Notes: generated by a model not told the origin, from the sequence alone. A stretch of DNA of 64,000 nt from Toxotes chatareus (GCA_016801885.1 CM028889.1:6668501-6732500); one strand, 5' to 3'; positions 25,201 to 37,785 are shown, numbered from the stretch's first letter. Translations and numbers: made by a program.

Positions 25201-28200
25201 CACACACACATTCCACTTCTCTTCCTATCTAACTGACACACAAAAGAAACAACAGCTCTTAAACTATTGCACTGATCTGCTATTTTTGAACAGGAGCTTA
25301 TAAACACAATATGGATATAAAAGAAAATGATTCTGGTTTGAGGTTTTGAAATCATCTTGGCATTTTGTTTCAGGCACAGTCTTATCTTTTGTTTTCTTTC
25401 GTTTGTTATGCACAGCACTCACTTCTTATTGAAACCACTGATGAGCTGATGATCTGTCTCTTGCCAAAAAAACAGTGCAGCCTCTAGAAATGTGTAAAAT
25501 CTAGTAATCTCAAAACTGTGACTTTTGTCTTTCCAATTTGTCTCATACGAATTCTCTTTCTGATCCTGGAGGCAAGCTTTTTAAAACTAAAAGCCCTGAC
25601 TCGACCGCGTGGACACAAAGCCCAAGGTAGGATTGATGTGTGCTCCCCGAGTCCTCTGGGATCGTTTGAACGCAGGGCGCCGAGGGATTTGTCAGCCTAA
25701 CGGGAGCTGACAGGAAGAGAATGAACTTTAACACTCACAGGCTGCTTTTCCTTTCATGAGCTTCCAGAGGAACCCTGTAGTGAACCAAATCCCTCTGTTC
25801 AGGAACCTACACACACAGTTCTGTGATAAAAATGCAAGGGCACTAACGTAGAGGCGCACAGACACATGCACGCACATCTTATTCAATGTTACCTTCCCCC
25901 ACTTGTGCCTGCACATTCCTATTTCATCTGTCAAGCTGTTGAGAGTGACAGATCTCACAAAGGGAAAAACTGAAAAGAATACATACAGTACATGTACGCA
26001 CTAAGGCAGCTACGCAAACTGTCCTGCACACAGACGCGCACACACTTCCTCCAATGACCTGCGAGTAGAGGTCATTGCTGGGAGCTCGTTGTTTCAGTGA
26101 TTTCACGCCATGTTACTTTCAATCAGGGGCTGTAATGAAAGGTCTCATAACTCGAAAGTTAATGGGACCCAAGGACTGTTAAACAGCTGAATAGCGTGGT
26201 TTTGTAACTCTGACTCAGGAACCAGAATGGGTCTCGAAGTCCTGCTCTGGTGAGTTTTGGTGTTGCGAGTTGACAGGTTTGTTTCCGTGAGTCTGGAGCC
26301 TAAGGTGACATTACCGCAAAGTTCTCCTTGGGGTCTTGATGAAAAGTCTAATAAGCTCCGGCCTGGAGTGTTGCCTAACAGCTTGTCTGTTTAATCATTT
26401 AGCATTAAATGAGACGGCCTAAGGAACTATGCAATTACCCAGAGTTAACTACAGATCAGGGCTTTTCCTGCAAAGAGGAACTTTTGACACCTTTAGTGGC
26501 AAGGTGAAAAAGAACACAAAGAACTGAAGAACAAAAACTTGCCTTTGAAACAGAATGTGACTACCACGACCCATAAATAATGCAGCCTGGAAACTGGCAA
26601 TGCAGCAGAAACAGAACATTTTCTTAGTTGCGCTGGCAGATATGCCCTCTGAGATAATTGCTTGGCTAAAAAAGGCAAGTTTGGCAAATGCTGCAAACTT
26701 TATCCCAAAAACTGGCATCTTCTCAGGCCACAGCTTCTCTGTCTGATGATTTTTTTTTCTGCTAAGAAAGCTGCAGCCTTGTTGTGTGCATCCATCAGGT
26801 GTGGTTCTGTTGATTTAGAAAGTTTACCAGCTTCATGTGTTGTCAGCTTTAAAGCTTCAGTAAGCTTCACAAACCAGGTCATCAAATATACAAAATCATT
26901 TCTAAAAGCATAAATGATACCTGTTCCCTCAAATGGGAGACTGTGAGAAAAAAAACATCTTAAGAGAGAAGCTCAAACCCAGCTCACATCTGCACCTCTA
27001 CACACTTGGCCGATGGCTGTCGAAAGTGGGTTTTGTCGTCTATTTCCGAATGGTATGAACATTTTTGAATGCACCCCCCCGTGATTCCACGCTCCTACAG
27101 GGGTTTTCATACACTGTTAGAATTTTGTTTGAAGCATACTGAGACCTTTAGGCCTCTAAAACACTTTATTAAGGTCAGGCAAAAATTGTGAACTGGGTTA
27201 AATATTTTTTAAAAGTCAGTGTCATGTCCCTAGCCCCGTTTCCCCCGGATTCTCTCAGTCCCGTAAGCCCCCCCTCCAGGAAGCGTCTGGGTGCTACTCT
27301 TTGAAGGAGGGTAGTTAACCAGTACATTTCCAAAACCAATTAATGGCATAAAGGTGAGATTTATAGTTCATCAGAAGTGTTTTCAAAACACTATATTTCA
27401 GTTTTTAAAGAGAAAAAGACTTGAAAGATGATGACTGATTAACTGTTCTGCAAACGTACATTAACTGCTCCACCTCTGTTAAAGTGTAGTGCACAGCCCA
27501 GAGATTTTCTATGGGAGCATCTGGGACACGCTTCAAGCTGTGCTGACTTTTCCAATATTATAATTCCAATATAACATCCCTGCACAGATGTTAATCACAC
27601 TTCAGTTGCATGGAGCAGCTGTATGAGGAAAACAAATGAAATACAATGACAGTGAATGTTTTACAGATACAGAACATTTTTTTAGAAGTTTATGGCTTAT
27701 GTGCATTCAATAATATTTCAGAGATTCATAGGATAGTAACATTTAGGAGACAAGGTTACATCTCGAAACTATGAAAGCAGTCGTTTCTCCAAACTGCTTT
27801 TTTATTATTTATTTATTTTTTTGTTCAACGGCCAGTTTTTCAGCTTAAAAACAATATTTCACCTCAGCATTGCTGTGCAGGTTCAAATATTTTGCAGCAC
27901 ATGGATCCAGTCCAGGTGCGCTCTCTCTTACTCACTCTGCAAAGCCAGGCAGCGGGAAGTGATAAAAAATGAAAACATAATAAAATGATCATGATACAAC
28001 ATTGTTGCCAACTTGATGCAGAGCCCAAGGTCTCCAGCCAAAGAGTAATGTAATAAACATCACCCGACAGCCCTTCTCTGCCCTCATCGTGCTGCATCGT
28101 CCTCCCACTGCCGCCTCGATCAAAAACACAATTACATCCCTACATGCTACTGTAAATCCCGGCTACCACGCTGCTCTGCCAGCTGAGCCACGCAGCAGGG

Positions 28201-28420
28201 CTCACACACCTCCAGACAGGCCAGAGAGCATTTCTCTGATTATAGAGAGACTGCTGGTGGTGAGTTTCCACAGGCCAGAGAGCAGACGGTCTGACTGAGC
28301 TGTATCAAATCTCTAACACTATGAGGCTTCACAAACACAAACACACGAACTGGATGACTAGTGTAGTAATCTTGGAGCTCAGCTGCCAACATTACTGCTG
28401 ACAGGCCCCGAATAGACACA

Positions 28421-28456
28421 AGGATAGTGGCAGACAGAAGGATAGTGGCAGACAGA
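28421..28456 (+). repeat. 18-bp direct tandem duplication
   Basis: The unit aggatagtggcagacaga occurs twice in perfect tandem. It does not encode anything recognisable. Confidence 0.9.
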
Positions 28457-29141
28457 GCTATTTCTACACTAGTGCTGTCTATAAACACAGACTTGGTGTT
28501 AACTTGACTTTACTGGTGCTTAATTCAGGCATGTATATTCAAATCAAAGTGAAAAAGGCCTCAAGGAAATCTTGTAAATACCAGAGTGTCAAAGACATAA
28601 AACTAGAAAATCTGAAGGCTTGTGTGAACTTTACATATACACTGTTACACTCAGGGGTCAGCCTGGCCAGAAGTGAATGGACAGATATTTGATTTCCTGC
28701 CAGGTTTCCAAGCCTTAAGCTGAACTTACTTTAAATTCTCTTTTTATAAATAACCTTGAGTTTGCTTTAACCATGCCAACTATTCAATAAAGTTCAACAT
28801 TCAGGTAATTTCTTTTGTAATATTCGTATTATTTCTGTTTTGTTTGTTTAGTTTTTTTTTTGGCTGTTTATGTCCTTATTACAGACCCGACAGTGAAGAA
28901 ATAATAGGAAAATAAGCAGAGATGGGAAAGGACCCAAGATCACGATAAATGTTTTTCTTGGACTTTGTGTTTTAAAGCCTCGTATTGACACATGCTGTTA
29001 TAGATAAACTATTATCTCTCTAGTTTCACAAGTGCAGAAAGACACCTAATTGGCAGAGAGGATTGTTTTTGATTTAAGCCTCTGCTGTTTGAAGGGGGAG
29101 AACCCCACATACTGTACATGTGTAGGAATATGGTGACTTAC

Positions 29142-29311
29142 CTTGTTGTCCGAGTGGTTCAGATCGGGCGTCTTGGCTGTGGCATCCAGATCAGTCACTC
29201 CTCTATTGAGGTTTAACTCCTCCGCTGCCGCCACGTGGCTCACCTCCTCTGCGTCGATGTCCGTCTCCTCGGCGACGGTCGGCGTCTTCTCCGCACCTGT
29301 CAGCTCCCGAG
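29142..29311 (-). CDS. nos1ap: nos1ap coding exon: acidic linker with RGVTDLDA block
   Basis: This 170-base exon gives 56 complete residues after completing an Ala codon. It reads RELTGAEKTPT, then AEETDIDAEEVSHV, then NRGVTDLDATAK and ends HSDNK. Human NOS1AP has RQLTGAE, a TAEETDID motif and SRGVTDLDA at the same place, so orthology is clear although the spacer between the motifs differs. The region is probably disordered and follows the PTB domain; no catalytic residues are expected. The acceptor is ctcggcccag (phase 1 entry) and the donor is a strong AAG|GTAAGT (phase 0). Just upstream of the acceptor the intron is degenerate CA/GT repeat (about 29329-29415), which is unusually close to the splice site. 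Confidence 0.95.
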
Positions 29312-29328
29312 CTGGGCCGAGGAAAGTA

Positions 29329-29415
29329 CACACACATACAGGTGGATAAGCACGCACGCCTGCATACACACATGTGGGCATGAGCATGTACACACGCACA
29401 CATGGGCGGAAACAC
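29329..29415 (+). repeat. Degenerate CA-rich repeat beside a splice acceptor
   Basis: Imperfect CA/CACG sequence beginning within about 20 bases of the acceptor of the acidic-linker exon. In nos1ap sense it is GT-rich, so the usual pyrimidine tract is limited to the ttcctcggcccag next to the exon. Confidence 0.8.
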
Positions 29416-31451
29416 ATAGATGCACGCGAGTAAGAAACATTATCCATACATACTAGTCATAGTTTAATACATACAGGTCTTAAGCAAATAAACAGTGAAG
29501 TTAGTCCCTATATTACCACACAAAGAGCAATAACACAATACAAATAGAAATATCCAACTCTGACAGCATTCTCCTGATTCCTGGGAGTTTCCATTTTGTG
29601 CTTTGAGGTTTTAAACACTGTTCCAATTGCGGTTAATTCATTTTTAAAGGGACAAATTGGTCCGAATGGGACACAGTTTGTGGTTTCACTGACGTAGATA
29701 AAATTAACAATGGAATAACAAAATCTAAGCAGACTGCAACAAAACAGCTCACAACAACCACTCTTCCTCTTCTTCTTCCCCCCTACACGTTTAATTAAAT
29801 TGTGACCTTGGAACTGGATTCCATTTGACTTCTTTGCCAAAAAAAAAATAATTGAGACATTCCCCCTCTATTCATTTGGTAAAAATTAAATTTTGACTAC
29901 AATTGGATTTTTTTTAAAAAATATCTCTGTCAAAGGAAGCCATCCAGTTCAGTTAAATAAAACACGATTAAAAAATGGCCAGAATTTGTATTAGATAAAT
30001 CGAAAAACTTCAAAAATCTTTTAAAATGCTCCTATAAAGTCTCATTTCTAGCAAAAAGGTTCCACGCTGATTTAATCAGATGGGTTTTGAAAACCTTCTC
30101 AGGATTATAACATTGCCTTTGCCCCCAGCAGTCTGAATAGTGTTCAACATTTTACTATTTTGAGTGTATTTGATCTGCCTCACCAGAGCACAACTCTAAC
30201 ACTGTTTGTCACAGTTGCTGGAACACGTCCCTCCCTCGAATACAAACCCTGAAGTTGTTGGCTGGGTAACGTAACGTCACCCAGTTCAAAATAAATTGTA
30301 TAAACGGGGAACTGTAAGGTGCCAGAGAAGTGGCACATTTTTTAATTGCATTCTTGTTTCTGCATCTGCTTTCTGGCAAATAACTGCACTGGATGCTACA
30401 GGGACCATAGTCACTTAAGTGGCAAAGCTTTTTCTACACAATATAGATGGCAGGTACTAATATTTCCTCAACAGACTCCTCTGACAAGCTTCAATATAAA
30501 GACATACTTACTCAAATCAAGTACGTTTATTATGCTATTTTATTTGCAAACACTCATTTATGAAAATCATGAATCTTTTTTTTTTACAATTAAGCAACTC
30601 AGAGCAGGAAACAACTCTTTTATCCAAAATAAGCAAACTAGGGCTTCACTGCAAAAAAAAAATTCTTCACAAAGTCCACTGCTTCAGGGAGAGTTACATG
30701 CTGTAACCGTTTCTGTTTATTTATCTGCATTCCCTTGCATGAAATTGTTGGAAAGACAAGCTTGATTACAAACGTGTGAAACTATTTCGTAAATTTCAAA
30801 TGTGAAGAAAAAATCTGCAGTAGAATCAGAGCGTTGGGTAACGTGCTGAAAAACGACGGCAGGAACCGGATAAGAAGCAGAGACTGAAAGGAGAAGGGTA
30901 AAAGGCGACAGTTAGCCTGACGGTTAACAGGAGGTGACATTTCTCCTCTCTTCATGTACTTTCCTTCTTATCTGTGCCAACGTCCCACCTCCACCTTCAT
31001 CTTCCACTTAGACTTGACTTCTTCCTCCTGTGCACCCAGCCATTAGTGCCCCCTTGCTCCTCCACTTAAACCTTATCTCCAACAATCTGACACAGGCACA
31101 CCGAACGCTCTCCTCCCCCTCAAAACCCTCATCCTTGATAACCTGCTCCCAGCACCACCTTCACTTCTCTCCCCACCACAACTCCTCTTCTTCCATCTTC
31201 TACTCCTAAACTTATTTCAATATATTTTTAACCTCTTGAGCCACTGCGAATGAAATGTGATATTTTTCGACATCAGGCTTTAATTATGTTTTGTTTCAGG
31301 GTCATCATCATCATCATTGATGAATGAACTAAATTTGAAATTTAGTAGCACAAATAGACAGGTTGCACACGGAGAGAGCGAGAGGGGCAACATGAAACAA
31401 AGAAGAAAAAAAAAACCCACAGAATATCGGAAAATCTCAGGTGGATCTTCA

Positions 31452-31792
31452 ATAAACACATCATCCCCGAGCACTTCAAGCCCAGTAACATTCTCGTCCA
31501 CCTCCAAGGACAAAACACCCACACACAGTTCAACGCAGCAATGAAGGACAGGAAGGTTCACTGGGGAAACAAAACAACTGCTTCACCAACACAAATGTTA
31601 CAACACAGGAGAGCCAGCTCTTCAGGCCAGGACTCAGGAGTCCATCTACATCTGATGGATTGGTGACACTCATCGGAGGACACCAATGTTCACACTAAGA
31701 CTGATGGTTCGAAAGAGGAGTGAAAGAAGCCATCAATTTCAAACTGGAACGACCATCACTAAACAGAGGCGGTGGTCTACGACACTACACAG
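31452..31792 (+). mobile_element. Decayed Penelope-like retroelement, 3' (GIY-YIG endonuclease) fragment
   Basis: On the plus strand this matches, from memory, the 3' coding end of teleost Penelope-like elements, which encode a reverse transcriptase joined to a GIY-YIG endonuclease. Visible pieces are IIPEHFKPSN near the left end, a G-E-T-K-Q piece at the endonuclease core, QHRRASSSGQDSGVHLHL, and a 30-codon frame from 31705 carrying WFERGVKEAI and RPSLNRGGGLRH before a TAG. The pieces lie in different frames with internal deletions and stops, so it is a dead relic. It is inserted antisense to nos1ap. No terminal repeat or target-site duplication was recognised, and the reverse transcriptase part is absent. 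Confidence 0.85.
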
Positions 31793-31869
31793 GGTAGTTT
31801 CACTGAGAGGCAGCCTCTCTTTTACAGGAGCTCCCTGATCATCTTCACACAGTTACACACATTGACACC

Positions 31870-31970
31870 TGGAAGCTGCCCAGTACAACCTCAGTCTGAT
31901 CTGCTGGCCACTGAGCAGCTTCACTGGAGCAGCTGGGAGTGGGGGGCCTCGCTCAAGGTCACCACTGTGA
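31870..31970 (+). repeat. Teleost interspersed repeat fragment
   Basis: The stretch with ctgcccagtacaacctcag, ccactgagcagcttcactgg and cctcgctcaaggtcacc resembles a short repeat I associate with fish genomes (cagtacaacc ... ctgagcagctccactggagcag ... ccttgctcaagggcacc). It lies 80 bases after the Penelope-like relic and could be part of the same insertion. The family name is not known to me. Confidence 0.5.
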
Positions 31971-32030
31971 TGGTGATGCTGCTTTTTCTCTTTTGCTAGC
32001 CACATTTGACCCAATGACCTTTCATAGGCC

Positions 32031-32033
<3 letters not shown>

Positions 32034-32071
<38 letters not shown>

Positions 32072-32086
32072 TCTCTCTCTCTCTCT
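32034..32086 (+). repeat. (CT)n microsatellite
   Basis: A CT array broken once by an act-ccc interruption near 32066-32070. It reads GA-rich in nos1ap sense. Confidence 0.96.
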
Positions 32087-32620
32087 ATGCTGTTCACGAC
32101 CACACAACAGTTTAAATACCTGGGACTCCCACCTAGTCAGTTAGGACTGAAAAAAACTGAAAGATCTTCAAGAACCTTAAGCAAGTCCAGTTGCCTTCGG
32201 ATATCACTTAGAAATACCACGACCTGGATGACTGAGAATCTTCACGGACATGTTCCGATAAACATTTTTTTGTTCGGTAGATTTATTCCACAGACAGCAT
32301 TAACATTACCGAGAAGTCGACACGAACATTAATCATATGTCCTGCAGGCTTTAATTCAGTGTTCAATAGTTAGCGCTCACTGAACTGCTGAATGGAACTG
32401 CCTGCGGCACAGTAAAGTTGTATGTTAATGTGAACTGTAATGATATTATTTTCCACTGAGTGGGCATTATTAGTTCCAGTGATGTAAGCCATTCTTTTCG
32501 TGGTTATTTGTTTGAGAAGAAGATTACATTGTTCATATGATGTTGCAGAACTTTCTACAATGGTTCTGAAATCCTGCAAAAAGACTTTTTTCTGTGAACA
32601 AAACATCACTTACTCGACAC

Positions 32621-32800
32621 TTTTTGCTCTTTCCTCTTTTCCTCTGACTCCCTGCTGCTCAGCCTAGTTCTCCTTCCTCCCTCCTCCTCTCTAATCCACC
32701 TCCACATTTCATCTTTTCTTGCTCTTCTCGTCCTCCATGATCCAACTTTCCTTTTTCCTCTAATATCCATCTCTTCTTCCTCCTCCCCTCCACCATCCAT
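32621..32800 (+). repeat. Pyrimidine-rich low-complexity block
   Basis: Strongly C/T-rich on the plus strand, hence purine-rich in nos1ap sense. It gives a spurious Glu/Arg-rich frame on the minus strand. A similar but milder block lies at about 30943-31200. Confidence 0.8.
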
Positions 32801-34292
32801 GCTTTCTTCCAGACTTCCGTTTCTGTAATCCACTATCTCCCACTCTTCTACCCTTCCCCTTTCATTGCCATGATAATTAGTTCTTCAGATAAGCTCGTTG
32901 GCTGTGCGTGACGGCTCTTGTGTTGCTTAACACACCATGACAGCAAGTGTGTGAGAGTGTGTGTGTGTTGGCCTGCATTTGTATGTGTGTGGGGTCCTTT
33001 CACTGTGTGAGTGTGGATATACAGTTATAGTGTATGGGTGATCTCTGGGCTCATCAGCATGTGAAAGCGAGCTCGTCTCTGGAGGGGGGCTTTGGAGATA
33101 ACGTACCCCAGCCTGATGCTCTCAGATCAGAGTGGGGAGGGAGACCAGTGCTGGCTGCTGTAATGACTGGAACGGTGCAGTGATAAGAGCTCAGTTTGTG
33201 GACTCTTCCAACCGCTGAACACCCATGTCCGTCCTTTCAGACCCCACTCAGAGCCACGTGTCCCTGGGCTGCAGCGAAGCCCATCCCGTCCGGGCACGAG
33301 GCAGTGGATAAAAGTAGCTCAGCCCACCAGTGTTGTTGGGCAGTCTTTCTTTGGGTTGACTCATCCGTGACATTCAACCCAACCAACGTCCTCTCCCACT
33401 TGCCAACTTCAACACAATGCAGGCAGGAATGAGCATGTCTGCATGTGTGTGTATGTGTGTGTGGAGTACACGTAGACTACAATCTGTTGTACTGTTGTCT
33501 GTAATGTACTATCTGACGACATATGACTGAGAACTGTATAGGTGGGGAACGTGTTGACAGTTGCATTATTTTTGGACTTTATCTCCAATTTCCAGCATTT
33601 CCATCATGGTCTAGATGATACAGTTTTTACAGTTTTTCCGTTTCATTCTGTGACCTAAAAATAAAATTCCTCTCGGGTTTGTTTATCTCCTCTTTCTAAA
33701 GGGGTGACGGATAAGCTCTCCACCTCTACTGAGCTGAAACCTTGCTCACACAGAAGGTAGATGGCTGCTTCTCCCTGGAACTCCATCCTCCTTCCTGACC
33801 CACTTCCCTACAGCGCTCCTTCAAATTATTTAAAGGAATACAGCTTATTACAACTTGGCTTGTACCTTCATAGCTCAGTTCTCTTTTCTCTTATTACTCT
33901 ATTAAATAACTACAATTGCAGAGAGACGTGGTGACAAAGCAACAAAGCTCTAGTTTTTCAGGGCAGAGTGGAGGCTGCAGTGACAAGAAGATTTTACACA
34001 GCAGCTGACAATAACTGATTCATCGCATTGTTAATTAATGGTAAAAGGTAAAGTACAAGAAAGTTGAAAAGAAATGGCACTTTAAATGATAATGTCACAC
34101 CAAATAAGAACTTAAAAAATATATACTTTTGAGGCATTGTATGCCTTTGTTTTAAAGTACACAGGAGAGAGGTGACGAGAGCATGACAGGGAATGAACAG
34201 GGATGGAAGCTGTGGTCATTATATGGTGTGTGTCTTATCAACTGAGCCACCAGGACACTCCCAAAAATATCATTATTTTAACATATTTTGCC

Positions 34293-34330
34293 CGTGACCC
34301 TGACGGATTAAGCGGTAGAAAATGAATGAA
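34293..34330 (+). repeat. Retroposon 3' tail fragment
   Basis: The sequence gaccctgacggattaagcgg followed by tagaaaatgaatgaa is a diverged form of the very common fish repeat end 'gataagcggtatagaaaatggatgg'. Only the tail is recognisable. The upstream 100 bases, including ctgagccaccaggac, may belong to it but are too decayed to bound. Confidence 0.55.
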
Positions 34331-34877
34331 CATATTTTGATGAAAATGAACGTGGACGAAAAAGGACGTATTATGAAACAGTGTTTTGTCAAAGACCTTG
34401 TTTAAAATTCACAGTGATTTGATCCCCCAACCAGTGGTCATCCATAAAATAACACTATACAAAACTATACTACAATAAAAGCCTGCACAGCCAATGGTGG
34501 CAGATTAACACACTAGCGGATGAGCGAGGTAGCACAAGCTTGGCTACTTCTGTTGGACACCTGACGCCTGCATTGCCTCTTTTCTACAGTTTCTGTTTTG
34601 TTCTCAGTTTTAGCCACAGTCAAACATTTGTACAGCTGTAACCAAACAAAACCTCTGCCTCCTCCATCAGCACACTCATCATTCTGGCACACTGAACCCT
34701 GAACCGTTACATCAGCTCCACCCACACGTCTGACTGCCTCTGTGATTTCTCTACCGTTGTACTAGTCCAAAAGACCAAAAACAAAAACAAAACCCTGTAT
34801 TATTTGTTTTGTTGACTTGTGTTAAATCACCTGCTGTGTTTTTTAGAAAGAAAGGTGTAAAGTGAATGTTTGTGTAC

Positions 34878-35019
34878 CTGTGATGGAGGACTCACTGCCG
34901 TTCTTTTCGCTGTGGCAGTCCTCCTGTCCATCTGCGTTCTGCTGTGTATGCTGCAGACTCAGTTTATGGCAAACCTCGAAGGCCTGGCCGACCGTCCGAA
35001 CGATGCGCATGGCCTGACT
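34878..35019 (-). CDS. nos1ap: nos1ap coding exon: PTB C-terminal helix and linker
   Basis: This exon encodes 47 residues plus the first base of an Ala codon. It opens SQAMRIVRTVGQAFEVCHK, the amphipathic C-terminal helix that closes PTB domains. It continues through LSLQHTQQNADGQED into a polar Ser/Glu linker (EKNGSESSIT). The helix matches human NOS1AP residue for residue as I recall it; the linker diverges (CHSEKNGSE here). The acceptor is cacccacccag followed by AGT (Ser), phase 0, which fits the KKK|SQAM junction. The donor is ACAG|GTACAC, phase 1, which has GT but departs from the GTRAGT consensus. The split codon joins as G|CT (Ala) to the next exon. Confidence 0.96.
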
Positions 35020-37763
35020 CTGGGTGGGTGGTGAGAGAAAGACAAAGACAGAAATACAGTTGTAATTCTCAGAACACAATCTGTTCCACTTTTGTGCTGC
35101 TATTTTCTTCAAAACACTCACACTCATTGCTGTTTTCAACCAAAGATCAAATGTTTGATTCCATATTGTCTCATATTCATTGGTTTTTCTTGAGTTTGAG
35201 TTTCTGTAGGTGGTGTTCATTTCTTTATTAGTCCTACAACCCAGTTCCTTTTCTGGGTTTTCTAAACAAACCAGAAAGGTGAACCCTATAACTTTCCATG
35301 TACCAGAGGATGTTTCCAGGAAAGATTAGCCTTTTTCCACTAGTGTCAGATGGAGACTGGACCCAGATGTGCCCCTGAAATGTGTGTATTTTCTATCTAA
35401 CAGACACAATAGGCAGCGCATACATGTAGGTCACAGAGTTGGTTACTAATTCAGTGTCACGTGAACTAACTGTTGTCTGTGTTTATTGTCCATTATATGT
35501 TATAGTCTCTGATATTTCACAACGCAATTAATTAATCTAATTTCTTGTTTTTCCTGGATTTTTATTTTAACCCCGGGTGCATCGACTCAGATGTGTCTAC
35601 TTATCTCCCCTCTTACTCTTCCCGCCCTGCTGTAAGAAGGCAGGTCAACTGAAAACCACTTAGGTGACTCGTGTCTCCTATCTGTCCTCTCATCTGGCTT
35701 GTCTGCAGAGGCAGAAAAGATTTCATTGCAAAGCACTGAGGCCTATCCTCCAAACACCGCTCATCCTCAGCTGAATGAGCAGAACAGATGCAGCATGGCC
35801 TAAAAGCCAGGACTGAATCAAGACTCTGCCAAAGGACAAAATCCTTTCTTGTCCTCCTTAGCCACTCTGAAGTCTCATCCCCACGAAGTGTTAACTAAAT
35901 CAGAACATTTTATGACCTTAGGCACAGATGAAAAAAATATGATTTATTAGTTGCATTTTTATTACATTAAAAACTTTTGGCATCGTCTGAGGGTTTGGGC
36001 TTTGGCTTCATCACAGAGCAGCTTTTGGTTTGGGGTCAGAATAACTCCACACACACTCGCTTTCTGTGAAGCAGAGAGTTTGGCTGCACTGTTGGTGTTC
36101 TCAGACTGTAATTTACTATTATTATTATTTTATTTTTTAATTAAAACATGCTGCTTCAGCTTCATTTAGTGCTGATGTTGTTTCCACATCGACTAGCCAG
36201 CGGCTGCCACCATCAGCAGAAAGAATGTATGTGTGAACATACTGCCAGTGTGCTCCACAGTGTTTGGCATTACATAACCAAGAGCAACAACTACTGTACT
36301 CTCAGCAATGAAGAAGGCACTGCTCAGACCTGCCATTAACATGTGCCTCAGGTGATCCAATCACAAGTGGCCATCTCAGAGTGATTAATAGATTTTAACA
36401 ACTAATAAATAGATTAATCAATAAAGATCAGTAATAAAAGCTAAAAAAAAAAAAAAAAAAACACAGTGAGGTCCATTAAAAACAAATTCAGACCATCAAA
36501 GCCTGTAACTTTACACACATTCCAACTACAGCAAACTGACTACAGAGCATTTTGTGTTGTGTTTGTCGAGTTGTTTCACATCTCGCTATGTTGTGAACAT
36601 GTCAGCAACTAACTGGGAAACATGAACACAAATATCATGTAGAGTGTGTCCATGAAGGGCACCTTTAATTTGATAGGGACAGATACCAGGATGGTAAACT
36701 GGAAAGACGTGCTTCAGCCTAAACCACCTTTCCTCATCTGTTCTTCTGTCTTCTCTTTTCTAATTCTCTGGCGACAAGTATTAATATCCTGAAACAAATA
36801 AGACAGGTGGCTCTCATGGCATCAAGAAAAGACAAGATAAACTGCTGTCAGCTGAAGAGAAAATTGCTTTGGAGCAGACTGCGGTTCAAAGAAACAAGGC
36901 TTCAGCTAACAGAAAAAAAATGTCAAGACAAGACATCAAACGAAGAGTCAATATATTTAAAAAAAAAAAAAAAAAGTACTGTGTCAAGAGTTTTGCCCCG
37001 TGTGTTTAAGACCTTTATGGAGAGCAACAGGTGAAATCTTTAGCGGTTTAACCTGTGTGTGCGCTTGTTATATGATGAGATTGTTCAAAGGTGGGAATAT
37101 GCTGTTTGTACTCTCACAGGTATCTCATTTTTTATCCTTCACTCTCATCTTTCCCTTGTCCTCCTCCTCCAACCATCGATCCCTCCCCTGTCTCCTCCTC
37201 CTCCTCCTTTGTGGACTCACTGCTCGTGTCTTTTCATTCCATGCTGGTCCTCAGCCTGACAGTAAAAACACGTGTTCTTCTTTGAAGACGTTTCTAGAGG
37301 CAGTCATACAGGAGATGAGAGCAAATGCTGCTTTTAATGTACACAGCGAACACACTGAAAGGCTCAGGAACGCCTAACTCATACACACTGACTGACTGGA
37401 AAACACACAATCAAACACAACACTGTGCACAAAGTCTTAGCCTTTTTTTTTCTTTTCTTTTACCCAACATCCCCTTTCTGTGGACCCGTCTCTTACCCGT
37501 CTCTTTAGAGATAGTAGTAACAGGTTCTAGGTATAAAAGTTGAATTTTTATCAGGCACACTGGGTCCAAAAGTGTAGCTGGCAGTTTCCCTGCAATCTTT
37601 AATCTTTGGTACAGTAAACAGCTGAGAGTCTGTGCATCAGGGCACTATAGAGGTCAAGGACATTTCTTTAAAGCACATAAACTATACAGGCAAGGGTTAG
37701 AGAATATATTTTTACTACTGGGATGTTAAAAATCTATCCTAAAAAATACCTTGAGATGTGAGG

Positions 37764-37785
37764 TTTTTTTTTTTTTTTTTTTTTT
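37764..37785 (+). repeat. Poly-T tract, 22 bases
   Basis: The longest homopolymer seen. It reads poly-A in nos1ap sense and could be the remnant of a retroposed poly-A tail, although no retroposon body was recognised beside it. Confidence 0.95.

Larger units (their letters stand above)
17180..29141 (-). other. nos1ap: nos1ap intron between acidic-linker and Gln-rich exons
   Basis: A 12.0 kb phase-0 intron with a strong GTAAGT donor (29136-29141). It holds a poly-G run (20245-20255), a GATG-type patch (about 20790-20803), a near-perfect hairpin (22254-22296) and an 18-base tandem duplication (28421-28456). Stretches around 17950-18160 and 22000-22400 are low in simple repeats and rich in TAAT-type motifs; they could be regulatory, but that is only a guess. 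Confidence 0.85.
29312..34877 (-). other. nos1ap: nos1ap intron holding the Penelope-like relic
   Basis: A 5.6 kb phase-1 intron. Degenerate CA repeats lie next to its 3' end (about 29329-29415). It contains pyrimidine-rich blocks (about 30943-31200 and 32621-32800), the Penelope-like fragment (31452-31792), an adjacent repeat fragment (31870-31970), a CT array (32034-32086) and a retroposon tail (34293-34330). No separate gene is supported. Confidence 0.85.

Noticed and set aside
29143..29456. Plus-strand frames over the acidic-linker exon
   Set aside because: Antisense shadows of the nos1ap exon and the adjacent CA repeat.
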